This document shows, in pieces, positions 8,231 to 15,479 of a stretch of DNA of 28,879 bases (its first letter is position 1; each line of letters opens with the position of its first letter). This stretch comes from Candidatus Proteinoplasmatales archaeon SG8-5 (GTDB lineage: Archaea; Thermoplasmatota; Thermoplasmata; SG8-5): positions 1 through 28,879 of the forward strand of contig LSSH01000007.1 in assembly GCA_001595885.1 (NCBI GenBank). Direction: 5' to 3'. A program made the position numbers and the translations under genes. Below the pieces are notes generated by a model. The model was not told where the DNA came from, made no database searches, and was given only the letters and a program-made list of their open reading frames with translations.

Positions 8231-8719
8231 ATGGACCAGGACATAGGATTGCTGGAAGCCATAGACCTGGCTATTGAGGCCGAGGTCAATGCGCGCGATT
8301 TCTATCAGAACGCAGTGGCAAAGGTCTCGGATGAAAGAGGGAAGGACCTGCTACAGCAACTGGCGGATTTCGAACAAGGGCATTTTGACAAGCTCTCAGA
8401 GCTGAGGAAGTCGCTGACGGAATCGGGCAAGTACATCGAATACGGCGGCATCGAGTTCAAGAAGAAGGTTTTCAACGTCACGGAAATCGACGGCCAGATG
8501 GAACCGAACAAGAACGAGATACTGGACATCCTGAGATTGGCCATCGAATCGGAGAACAACGCCAAAGAGGCATACCTCGGCCTCAGCGGGAAGGTGGACG
8601 ACCCCAAGGGCAAGGAGATGTTCAGGAAGCTCGCGCACGAAGAGGAGCTGCACTGGAAGATACTCAACGATGAGTTCTACCAGATCAGCAACCAGGGCGT
8701 CTGGACCTGGGGAGACTGA
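8231..8719 (+). CDS. Ferritin-like diiron protein (rubrerythrin family, no rubredoxin domain)
   Basis: A protein of about 162 residues made of two repeated helical pairs, each with diiron ligands: E(A)EVNARDFY with EQGHF, and ESENNAKEAY with HEEELHW. This is the Glu and Glu-x-x-His pattern of the ferritin-like/rubrerythrin superfamily. The C-terminal rubredoxin zinc/iron module of classic rubrerythrins is absent, and the chain ends shortly after the last helix. Such proteins reduce peroxide or store iron, so an oxidative-stress role is inferred from the family. The start is set at 8231, because GGAGG sits 8 bases upstream. An in-frame ATG at 8204 would add nine residues and has no SD or TATA box at leaderless distance. 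Divergent from the small winged-helix gene. Confidence 0.85.
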   Translation: MDQDIGLLEAIDLAIEAEVNARDFYQNAVAKVSDERGKDLLQQLADFEQGHFDKLSELRKSLTESGKYIEYGGIEFKKKVFNVTEIDGQMEPNKNEILDILRLAIESENNAKEAYLGLSGKVDDPKGKEMFRKLAHEEELHWKILNDEFYQISNQGVWTWGD

Positions 8720-9610
8720 TCACTCGGTGCCCACGTAAAGGGACCTGAAGGAGCTCTCCGGCCTAACTAGGGCCTCATCGACCACGGCAAGCATCTTATC
8801 ACGCTCGTCGGGCAGCTGACCGCCTACGCCGACATAGTTCGTATAATGGTCGCTTGTCACCCTGCTTGCCACATCCAGCCCCTCGATGAGGGCCCGGACC
8901 TCGTACAGGACCTCGTGCGGTGAAAGTACCTCGAACTCCCCTGACTCAATCTCCTTCAGGATGGGCGTTTTCACCTTCGGTAGGAATGTCCTGAGCCTGA
9001 TGAAATCCGGGTTTATCTGGTTCAGAACGTTGACGGTTCCGGCGATGTGCTCCCTTGTCCTCCCTTTACCACCAAGCCCCAGGACCACGTACTCGCTCAG
9101 TTCGATCCCCGCTTCCATGGTCATCTTGCCAGCCTCCACCTGCTCTGCCGCGGTCGATCCCTTTCTCACCCTATCCAGAACGACATCATCGCCGGATTCA
9201 AGACCAACATGGATTCGCGAGAGTCCCGCGTCAGCAAGCTCCTTCATCTCCTCAAGGCCCTTCTTCACGATGAACCTGGACGAGCCGTAGACGGTGATCC
9301 TCTCGAGCCTCGGGAAAGTCTCAAGGGCAAAACGGCACATCTCAGCGAGTTCCCGGGTGGGTATTGCGATCGAGTTGCCTGATGGAAAAAAAAGTGTACG
9401 AACCCGGTCACCGAGGAAAGCTGCTGATATCTCAATCTCCATCTTGATTTCCTCGACCGGCCGTATCCTGAACTTCGGCCCTTTCTTGTAGACCATGCAG
9501 AAGGTGCAGCGGTTCCACGGGCAGCCGACCGTCGCCTGAATGAGAAGGCTCGAGGCCTCGCTTGGCGGTCTGTAGACCGGCCCCTCGTACTTCAGTCCGG
9601 GGACCTGCAT
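8720..9610 (-). CDS. Radical SAM protein of unknown reaction
   Basis: A 296-residue protein with a radical SAM TIM-barrel. The iron-sulfur motif is GCPWNRCTFC (Cys30, Cys35, Cys38), that is C-x4-C-x2-C, one residue longer than the usual C-x3-C-x2-C. Further barrel strands include ITVYGSSRFI, RIHVGLESGDDVVLDRVRKG (a typical SAM-binding strand and loop) and ELSEYVVLGLGGKG. There is no B12-binding, TRAM or SPASM domain. It resembles the short COG1032-like archaeal radical SAM proteins, and the substrate is not inferable. It is convergent with the ferritin-like gene with zero bases between stop codons (8719/8720). A TATA box 25 bases before the ATG supports the start. Confidence 0.8.
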   Translation of the reverse strand: MQVPGLKYEGPVYRPPSEASSLLIQATVGCPWNRCTFCMVYKKGPKFRIRPVEEIKMEIEISAAFLGDRVRTLFFPSGNSIAIPTRELAEMCRFALETFPRLERITVYGSSRFIVKKGLEEMKELADAGLSRIHVGLESGDDVVLDRVRKGSTAAEQVEAGKMTMEAGIELSEYVVLGLGGKGRTREHIAGTVNVLNQINPDFIRLRTFLPKVKTPILKEIESGEFEVLSPHEVLYEVRALIEGLDVASRVTSDHYTNYVGVGGQLPDERDKMLAVVDEALVRPESSFRSLYVGTE

Positions 9611-9630
9611 GATGCCACATCGGATCCTGG

Positions 9631-9640
9631 TTAATATTAA
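9631..9640 (-). promoter_or_regulatory. TATA box for the radical SAM gene
   Basis: The minus-strand sequence TTAATATTAA is centred about 25 bases before ATG 9610 and points to a leaderless message. Confidence 0.6.
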
Positions 9641-9699
9641 TTTTCGAACGATTAGAAACGCTCAAATATTCGCATAATAATCAGGGTGATGGTTGGAAA

Positions 9700-10263
9700 A
9701 TGATCAAGTGTCCGAATTGTGGGGCAGATAACTATAGCAATGTTCCTAATTGTTATAACTGTGGAGTTCCAATATACACACAGTCTCCTTCGAAATCAGA
9801 CATGAGCCTCTTGCCGATTGTCATCGTGGTCATGGTTGTGCTGTTTGTAGTAATCATAGGTCCGATTCTGTTTGTCTTAATCATCGGTTTCGGAGATGGC
9901 GGACCTGGCACGATATCAACACCACTGGGAATTGTGGTCCAGGACAGAGGTTTAGACAGTGTCACATTACTCATTTCCTACGCTCAATATGGCGCAAAGG
10001 TCGACGGGACCCAAATATCCCTCATCCATGAAGGAACCCCCAAAGAAGTGAATGAGGTGAGGGTATATTCTGCAACGGCGACTCTGGTCGCCACCAATTC
10101 CAATGGCATTTGGACATACCACAGCGGTATGAGCGCAAGTATCCTTGATTTTCAAGCGGGGTATTCGATCGTAGTAACCAGTGCAGACGGATTTTCATCT
10201 GGAGATCGTATCATATTCACATCTTCCCATGATGCCTTTGGTCCAACCACTGTCACTGTTTGA
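9700..10263 (+). CDS. Zinc-ribbon, single-pass membrane protein with extracytoplasmic beta domain
   Basis: A 187-residue protein. The N-terminus is a zinc ribbon with two CxxC knuckles (Cys4, Cys7, Cys18, Cys21). A long membrane segment follows (about 36-64, rich in Val and Ile), then a beta-rich domain of about 120 residues that begins after a Gly/Pro hinge. The outer domain (TISTPLGIVVQDRGLDSVTLLISY and similar strands) recalls the C-terminal domains of archaeal pilin-like proteins, but there is no class III signal peptide, so it is not a normal pilin. The zinc ribbon should sit in the cytoplasm. Function unknown. The region is more AT-rich in codon use than its neighbours. It is convergent with the phospholipase D gene, 8 bases apart. 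Confidence 0.65.
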   Translation: MIKCPNCGADNYSNVPNCYNCGVPIYTQSPSKSDMSLLPIVIVVMVVLFVVIIGPILFVLIIGFGDGGPGTISTPLGIVVQDRGLDSVTLLISYAQYGAKVDGTQISLIHEGTPKEVNEVRVYSATATLVATNSNGIWTYHSGMSASILDFQAGYSIVVTSADGFSSGDRIIFTSSHDAFGPTTVTV

Positions 10264-10271
10264 TCCAGGGA

Positions 10272-12977
10272 TCATTTATTCTTAACCCTGACGATGTAAA
10301 GGATGCCGATGAAAACGGCGAGGGGAGCGAGGAGGACGAGGCCGATGATGATGGCGGTATTGTCTCCGCCCGAGTCGGTGTTGTTGCCGTTGGTATCCGC
10401 CCCGTTCGTACCGTTACCGCCGTTGGTTTCGTTACCGCCGTTGCTCACGAACACGGGAACCACCGAGAAATCCTTGGACATGGACCCAGAGTTGCCCCAG
10501 GCATCCTCGACTATTAGGGCCGCGGTGTGGTTGTCCTGGGTCATGAACATCATTTGCCATACCTGATTGTGCGATTCCACTGCCCCGTCAAGCAACCAGG
10601 TGTAGTTCACTATGCCGACATTGTCCGATGAAGCGCTGGCGTTGAAAACCACCATGGAGTTGATAACATAGGATTCATTGAGGCTGAACAGGGCCTCGGG
10701 AGGTGTGAGGTCGTCCTTCCAGTCGAATTCGAATATCTCGGAGAAGTAATCGGCCACCTCCTGGTTCTCGACGATGAGGCCCGACTCTCTGTTCTTGGTC
10801 ACGGAGTTGAGGTTCCAGTTGATGCTGGAAACGAGCACGCTGTTGTCCGCTATAAGGCCCTTGTTATGGATTTTCGTGAAGTTGTGTTCGGATAGATTGA
10901 CGAGCTTTGCCTCCATGGCCAGGCCTTCGGTCTCAGCTATCGAGTTCACGTACTCGACCGTGTCATCGTTGTCTATGGGATTATCCGGTTCGGTGTTGTA
11001 ATCGGAAGCGTCGAGCAGCACCCTGACCTCGCATCCGCGCCTTGCCGCCTCTATGACGGCTTCCAAGTACAGGTTCGGAGTGTCGGTAGTGCTTCCTAGA
11101 TACTTGTCCCCCCAGTGCTTGTAGATGTAGAACTGCTCCACCCAGACCCTTGAGTCAGCATCTGCCAGTAGCCCCAGTATGGCATCCTGTGACAGGCCGT
11201 GCTCGGGTAGGACCACCGGCGTGATCGATGCTGCCGTGGTCACCCTCGCGCTCTCGAAATCGGGCCTGCAGGACCATCCATAACGGGTGCAGTTGATTCC
11301 GTCGTCCCATTTATCATGGTTGGAATCGTAAGCAACGCTGTCCTTCATCCGGGGCTCCCAGTCCGTATAGAACAACCCCGAGAAGTATTGGGCCACCTGG
11401 GGGTTGTCCACCTTGATGCCCCAGCCGCGGTTCCCGCCCTCGTCCGGAGGGGGAACGCCGGTCCACACCCAGTTCTCGGATAGAACGATGACTGAATGGT
11501 TGTCAAATATTGCATACTTTGCATGATCGTAGGAGTACCTTTGATGGATGTCATTGGCCTCGTCGTTCGTCATCATCCGGACGTGACCGCCCCGTTCCAC
11601 GATCTGCCTGGCAATGAACAGCTCGGTCGCGTTGATGCCGCCTACAGGGGCACCTTCAAGGAAGAGGTTGACCTCCACTCCCCTGGCCATTGCTCCGTAC
11701 AGGTGGTCTGCCAGCTGGGTGTTCGTGAATTCGTACACGTTGATGTCGATTGTGGTCTGGGTAAGATCTATGGCCTTGACGATCTCCCCGAAGCTCGAAT
11801 CCGGGGACGAGAACAGGTCCATGCCGCTGCTGACCGCGAAGGTCTCCACCGGGAGATCAGACTGGGCCATCGTGTATTCCCGCAGGTTTGTCCAGTCATT
11901 GGAGGAGTTGGTGTCAGAATATTCATCATTCTCAAGGTTCCTCTTGGCCACCTTGCCCTGCGACAGGGCCTCTACCGGGCCCGAGTCCCAGCCATCACCA
12001 GTGTAGGCCGAGTCCCCGTAGGCAAAAGCGTCGATGACTCTCCCGTAGTTGTTCATGAGGAAGGCCTCGTCCCCGCCGTTCGAAAGACCCGGCGCGGTGC
12101 CAATAATCATCATGTCCATGGAATCGGCTGAGTTGTTCGTGTACTCGAAATCAGGGTGGTTGAGGGTCTCAACGAAGAAATTTGTGGAGTTCTGGCTTAC
12201 AATGATAGACCGGCCCTGTGCAATAATCGTATCGGGGGGAAAGGCCGCAACACCCTCCCCGTCGGAGAAGTACCAGGCTGAAATGTCAACGCTATAGGTC
12301 AAGGGGTTGTATATCACAACGTACTCGTTCTCCCCCCAAGGTGCATAACTGACCTCTGTCAACAGAAGCCCGCGGAACACATCATCGCCGTTGGGCTCCA
12401 GGGGCGTGGGGATGGACTGGCGGAACTGCCCTGCCGTCAATGCTATCGTGAAGCCCTCATCGGCCGATGCGTTGGAGTGCGTGTAGGCGAAGTCGGCGGG
12501 AGGATCATCGGTGGACGTGCCGTTCCACTGACCGTATGACATGAAGTCCACGGTCGCGTTCGTGGAATTTGCCAACAGGACATCGTCGCCGGTGGGAGAC
12601 CAAATGGACGAGCTCTTCCACATGTAGAACTCGGCCTTCCCGTCAACGAACGCCGTGCTGTTCAGGCCCTGGCCCGTGTAAACCAAGGCGTAGGCTCCCG
12701 CGGGAAAGTCAATGTCTGGAAAGGTGATGTCAACGTCGCCCGACAAAAGGTCGTCCCCGTCCTGGTCCAGAAGCGACCAGTTACAGATGTTGATCGCCTG
12801 GGGTCCGGAGTTCCACAACTCGATCCATTCATTCTCGATCTCAGGGGCGAACGGGTTGTACATGACCTCGCTGATGACTATGCCGTCACCAACGGCGCCC
12901 GAGGATTCGAACGTGAGCGCCGGCAAGGTTGCGAAAACGACCATCGCCCCCAATACAAGACCCGCGAGGAATCTCAT
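10272..12977 (-). CDS. Secreted, membrane-anchored phospholipase D-fold protein with lamin-tail and PKD domains
   Basis: About 901 residues. Order: signal peptide (to about residue 25, MRFLAGLVLGAMVVFATLPAL), lamin-tail domain 1 (about 32-150, IVISEVMYNPF and EWIELWN), lamin-tail domain 2 (about 202-325, LLLTEVSYAPWGENEYVVIYN), two phospholipase D halves each with an intact HKD motif (HAKYAIFD near 485-492, HNKGLIAD near 704-711), a PKD-like domain (about 760-840), an Asn/Gly/Thr-rich linker with NGGN-TNG repeats, one C-terminal membrane helix and a basic tail. Both HKD motifs keep His, Lys and Asp, so a phosphodiesterase working outside the cell (phospholipid or DNA) is plausible. The substrate is unknown. 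The start is set at 12977 (Met7 of the longest frame), since a TATA box lies 26 bases upstream while the 12995 ATG is almost on top of it. Many N-x-S/T sites suit N-glycosylation. Confidence 0.85.
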   Translation of the reverse strand: MRFLAGLVLGAMVVFATLPALTFESSGAVGDGIVISEVMYNPFAPEIENEWIELWNSGPQAINICNWSLLDQDGDDLLSGDVDITFPDIDFPAGAYALVYTGQGLNSTAFVDGKAEFYMWKSSSIWSPTGDDVLLANSTNATVDFMSYGQWNGTSTDDPPADFAYTHSNASADEGFTIALTAGQFRQSIPTPLEPNGDDVFRGLLLTEVSYAPWGENEYVVIYNPLTYSVDISAWYFSDGEGVAAFPPDTIIAQGRSIIVSQNSTNFFVETLNHPDFEYTNNSADSMDMMIIGTAPGLSNGGDEAFLMNNYGRVIDAFAYGDSAYTGDGWDSGPVEALSQGKVAKRNLENDEYSDTNSSNDWTNLREYTMAQSDLPVETFAVSSGMDLFSSPDSSFGEIVKAIDLTQTTIDINVYEFTNTQLADHLYGAMARGVEVNLFLEGAPVGGINATELFIARQIVERGGHVRMMTNDEANDIHQRYSYDHAKYAIFDNHSVIVLSENWVWTGVPPPDEGGNRGWGIKVDNPQVAQYFSGLFYTDWEPRMKDSVAYDSNHDKWDDGINCTRYGWSCRPDFESARVTTAASITPVVLPEHGLSQDAILGLLADADSRVWVEQFYIYKHWGDKYLGSTTDTPNLYLEAVIEAARRGCEVRVLLDASDYNTEPDNPIDNDDTVEYVNSIAETEGLAMEAKLVNLSEHNFTKIHNKGLIADNSVLVSSINWNLNSVTKNRESGLIVENQEVADYFSEIFEFDWKDDLTPPEALFSLNESYVINSMVVFNASASSDNVGIVNYTWLLDGAVESHNQVWQMMFMTQDNHTAALIVEDAWGNSGSMSKDFSVVPVFVSNGGNETNGGNGTNGADTNGNNTDSGGDNTAIIIGLVLLAPLAVFIGILYIVRVKNK

Positions 12978-12999
12978 CTGCCGATGATAAATCAAAGAC

Positions 13000-13006
13000 T
13001 ATATGA
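13000..13006 (-). promoter_or_regulatory. TATA box for the phospholipase D-like gene
   Basis: The minus-strand sequence ATATAGT is centred 26 bases before ATG 12977. It decides the start codon. It lies inside the first codons of the divergent membrane protein if that gene starts at 12984. Confidence 0.5.
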
Positions 13007-13007
13007 A

Positions 13008-13940
13008 ATGAACGATGGCGGGTCAGGGATTCCGAACGAAAGGCTTTTACCTGGAACTGTGGATTCGCCGGGCGGTGAAGGGTTGGACTTCGAGAAATTA
13101 AAAATGAGAAGCGGAATCATAGCGTTGATTTCATTGTTAATATCGATGCCATACCTTTACTTATTGAGGGAATCCTTGCCAGACGATTACGGCGCAATAA
13201 CGATGGAGACCGCTCAGGGGGCGGGATTTTTATTATACGTATTATTACTCACCTTCCTTGTCACGGTAACAATATGGCTCGTCCTCGTATTCACGCCCGT
13301 TGACGGGCCGGACATCCTGGACAACAGCACAAGGTCCAAGATTATCATTATTTCCGCGTCATTCTCCTTCATCACAGGATTATCGTTCTACACTGACTAC
13401 TACTTCCTTTTCATGATATTTTTCCCCATAGCATCTGGATTTTATGTTGACCGGTATTATCGGAAAAGGTTTCCCCACAGTCTTCTCCGGGCCTACCACA
13501 ACATGTCGATCTTATTTGGCTTTATTTTGGGCTATATCGCTGCCACAGCCTTAGTCTGGTCGGATTTCGAGGATTTGGTCGGGGACGAGTTCATGGGATT
13601 GGACACATATTCCCAGGAATTCAGCGTGGTCAGAATCGGCATATTCATTGTGCTTTACCTATGCATGAGCTTCATAGGATTGGTGATGAACGAGTATAGG
13701 GGGAGCTATGCAAGAACATTCTCCCTGCCCGAACGACCAGATCTAATAAGGAAGAACTTAAAAACGATAATTATAATATCCGTGTTATTGGGAATTGCAC
13801 TAGCGCTTATACTGGCAATCGAATACATTGCCGGTTTCGAGGGGAATTTCGAGTGGTTCTTTGCAGGGATCTTCATTGTGTTCGCAGTTCTATTTGTCAT
13901 CCCTTCAGTCCTGCGGTTGTTGGTCTTGCTGGAGAAATGA
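13008..13940 (+). CDS. Polytopic membrane protein of unknown function
   Basis: About 310 residues with seven or eight predicted membrane helices (for example IIALISLLISMPYLYLL, FLLYVLLLTFLVTVTIWLVLV, IGIFIVLYLCMSFIGLVM, TIIIISVLLGIALALILAI, and a final FFAGIFIVFAVLFVIPSVLRLLVLL). The N-terminus (about 30 residues, rich in Gly and Pro) is soluble. No transporter, protease or glycosyltransferase motif was recognised. The codon use is richer in A/T (many ATA and TTA) than in neighbouring genes. The start is uncertain between 12984, 13008 and 13104. The 12984 ATG lies only 6 bases from the start codon of the divergent phospholipase D gene, leaving no room for a promoter outside coding sequence, so 13008 is preferred. 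Confidence 0.6.
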   Translation: MNDGGSGIPNERLLPGTVDSPGGEGLDFEKLKMRSGIIALISLLISMPYLYLLRESLPDDYGAITMETAQGAGFLLYVLLLTFLVTVTIWLVLVFTPVDGPDILDNSTRSKIIIISASFSFITGLSFYTDYYFLFMIFFPIASGFYVDRYYRKRFPHSLLRAYHNMSILFGFILGYIAATALVWSDFEDLVGDEFMGLDTYSQEFSVVRIGIFIVLYLCMSFIGLVMNEYRGSYARTFSLPERPDLIRKNLKTIIIISVLLGIALALILAIEYIAGFEGNFEWFFAGIFIVFAVLFVIPSVLRLLVLLEK

Positions 13941-13974
13941 TATTGCCGTTTTCTCAATCCGTAATTATACCAAC

Positions 13975-13982
13975 CTTTATGT
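13975..13982 (+). promoter_or_regulatory. TATA box for S17e
   Basis: TTTATGTA lies about 29 bases before ATG 14008 and supports that start over the longer open frame from 13828. Confidence 0.5.
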
Positions 13983-14007
13983 ACTTCCAGGGTTTCCGCC
14001 AGCCTGC

Positions 14008-14199
14008 ATGGGCAACATAAGGCCGACGTACATCAAGAGAGTGGCTATAGAGCTGGTTAAGAAACATCCGGAGCGGTTCAACGATGATTACCAGCACAAC
14101 AAGGCTGCGGTGGAGGAAATCACCGACATCCAGAATCCCAAACTGAGGAACAGGATAGCAGGTTACGTCACCAGATTCAGGAAGTATTACGAGAACTGA
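14008..14199 (+). CDS. rps17e: Small-subunit ribosomal protein eS17
   Basis: A 63-residue protein, the normal length for archaeal S17e. The conserved N-terminus MGNIRPTYIKRVAIELV, the central HPERF-DDYQHNKAAVEE and the signature LRNRIAGYVTRF are all present. It is part of the archaeal and eukaryotic small ribosomal subunit. The frame is open upstream to 13828 but there overlaps the end of the membrane protein gene in another frame, so ATG 14008 with its upstream TATA box is the real start. No ribosomal operon surrounds it. Confidence 0.95.
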   Translation: MGNIRPTYIKRVAIELVKKHPERFNDDYQHNKAAVEEITDIQNPKLRNRIAGYVTRFRKYYEN

Positions 14200-14269
14200 C
14201 CTCCATCAGTAGTGATACTCCGGGTTTTTACTGGCTCAGCTGCTAGTGTGTATTAGGTTTGTATTGCGC

Positions 14270-14352
14270 ATGAACGCCTCACAACGTTCTGGTGCGGGCG
14301 CACCGGCTAAAAGCCCCCTGCTTTGAGCAGTCGGGCGTGCGGCCCCCGAACG
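14270..14352 (+). ncRNA. Structured intergenic element; possible IS605-type right-end relic
   Basis: The 196-base gap between S17e and the ABC ATPase holds a GC-rich block unlike its AT-rich flanks. Three small hairpins lie in a row: CTGGTGC/GCACCGG (loop GGGC), GGCT/AGCC (loop AAA, overlapping the first) and CTGCT/AGCAG (loop TTG). CGTTC (14286-14290) and GAACG near the end can close the block. An in-frame codon run ending GAPAKSPLL-stop next to a CCCCCTGCTTTGAGCAG hairpin recalls the 3' end of TnpB genes and the right end of IS200/IS605 elements, but no TnpB zinc ribbon is left. Alternatives are a leader RNA for the ABC operon or an unknown small RNA. Low confidence. Confidence 0.3.
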
Positions 14353-14395
14353 GAAATATCAGGCCAGAAGGCCGGATTGTTTACAGGGTGAACAG

Positions 14396-15391
14396 ATGAC
14401 CATGATACCGAACGCGGTAGAGATCAAGGACCTGAGAAGGACCTTCAAGACCAAGGCGGTCAAGAGCAAAAAGGAATTGGTCACGGCGCTGGACGGCGCC
14501 GACCTGGAGATCAAGGAGGGCGAACTCTTCGGTCTTCTGGGGCCTAACGGGGCCGGCAAGACAACCATCATCAAGATTCTGGCCACGCTGCTCTTTCCCA
14601 CCTCGGGCAAGGCCGAGGTACTCGGCTACGACGTCATGAAGGACGCGTACCAGATACGCAAGAACATAAACATGGTGTCCGGCGGCGAGACCTCGGGGTA
14701 CGGCATACTCACGGTCAACGAGAATCTCTGGATGTTCTCGCAGTTCTACGGGATACCGGGCAAAATTGCCAAGAAGAGGATAAAGCGCCTGCTCAGGGTC
14801 ATGGACTTGGAAAAAAAGGCCGATGCCAAGGTTCGCACCTTATCGACGGGTGAGAGGCAGAAGGCCAACATGATACGCGGATTCATGACAGACCCGAAGC
14901 TCATATTCCTGGACGAGCCCACCCTCGGCCTTGACGTGAACGCGTCAAGGCTGATTCGCGACTTCATCAAGGACTGGATGAGGTCCAAGACGGGCCGCAC
15001 GGTCCTCCTAACAACCCATTACATGATGGAGGCCGATGAGCTCTGCGACCGCGTAGCCATCATCGACCAGGGGAAGATCCTCGCCTGCGACACGCCGGCC
15101 AACCTTAAGCGCCTGGTGACGAAGGAGTCGACCCTCAAGCTGGAGATACGCAAGGTCCAGGACATCAGCGCCTTCCAGAACATCAAGGGCGTGAAGCGCT
15201 TCACATACGACCACAACATAACCGCGGGCATCACGAAGCTCAACTTCATCCTCGACGACGAGGCCATAGTCGCCGACATCGTGGCCGAGGTGCCGAAGAG
15301 CGGTTCGAAGATAGTAAGTGTCGAAAAATCAGAGCCGACGCTGGAGGACGTGTTCGTAACCTTAGTAGGGAGGGGTTTGCATGAAAATTAG
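14396..15391 (+). CDS. ABC exporter ATP-binding protein (DrrA-like)
   Basis: A 331-residue single ABC ATPase. Walker A is GPNGAGKTT (about 49-57), the signature is LSTGERQ (149-155), Walker B is LIFLDEP (169-175), and the switch His lies in TTHYMMEADELCD. The extra C-terminal domain ending EPTLEDVFVTLVGRGL is typical of DrrA/CcmA-like ATPases that drive ABC-2 exporters. An insert between the first strand and Walker A (KTKAVKSKKELVTALDG) is somewhat long but usual for this group. It is the first gene of an operon with two ABC-2 permeases. The substrate (drug, lipid or polysaccharide) cannot be told. GGTGA lies 4 bases before the chosen ATG, and a second ATG at 14402 is possible. Confidence 0.9.
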   Translation: MTMIPNAVEIKDLRRTFKTKAVKSKKELVTALDGADLEIKEGELFGLLGPNGAGKTTIIKILATLLFPTSGKAEVLGYDVMKDAYQIRKNINMVSGGETSGYGILTVNENLWMFSQFYGIPGKIAKKRIKRLLRVMDLEKKADAKVRTLSTGERQKANMIRGFMTDPKLIFLDEPTLGLDVNASRLIRDFIKDWMRSKTGRTVLLTTHYMMEADELCDRVAIIDQGKILACDTPANLKRLVTKESTLKLEIRKVQDISAFQNIKGVKRFTYDHNITAGITKLNFILDDEAIVADIVAEVPKSGSKIVSVEKSEPTLEDVFVTLVGRGLHEN

Positions 15392-15479
15392 TCGCGTTAT
15401 ATCGATCACAATCTTCATGTGCGCCCTCTGGTTCAAATCGATCTCTAACCTGAAGGGGGCTGCAGCGAATGGAGTTTGA
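15381..15479 (+). CDS. Candidate small membrane peptide, 32 residues, overlapping both neighbours
   Basis: ATG 15381 opens a 33-codon frame (with stop) that fills the gap between ATPase and permease. It overlaps the last 11 bases of the ATPase gene and the first 11 of the permease gene. A strong SD, GGGAGGGG, lies 5 bases before its ATG, better than for most genes here. The product starts MKISRVISITIFMCALWF: two positive charges, then a hydrophobic run long enough for a short membrane helix or signal-like anchor, then a polar tail. No homologue is known to me. It may be a small transporter subunit or a leader that couples translation of ATPase to permease. The SD and the symmetric overlaps are the evidence; expression is unproven. 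Confidence 0.45.
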   Translation: MKISRVISITIFMCALWFKSISNLKGAAANGV

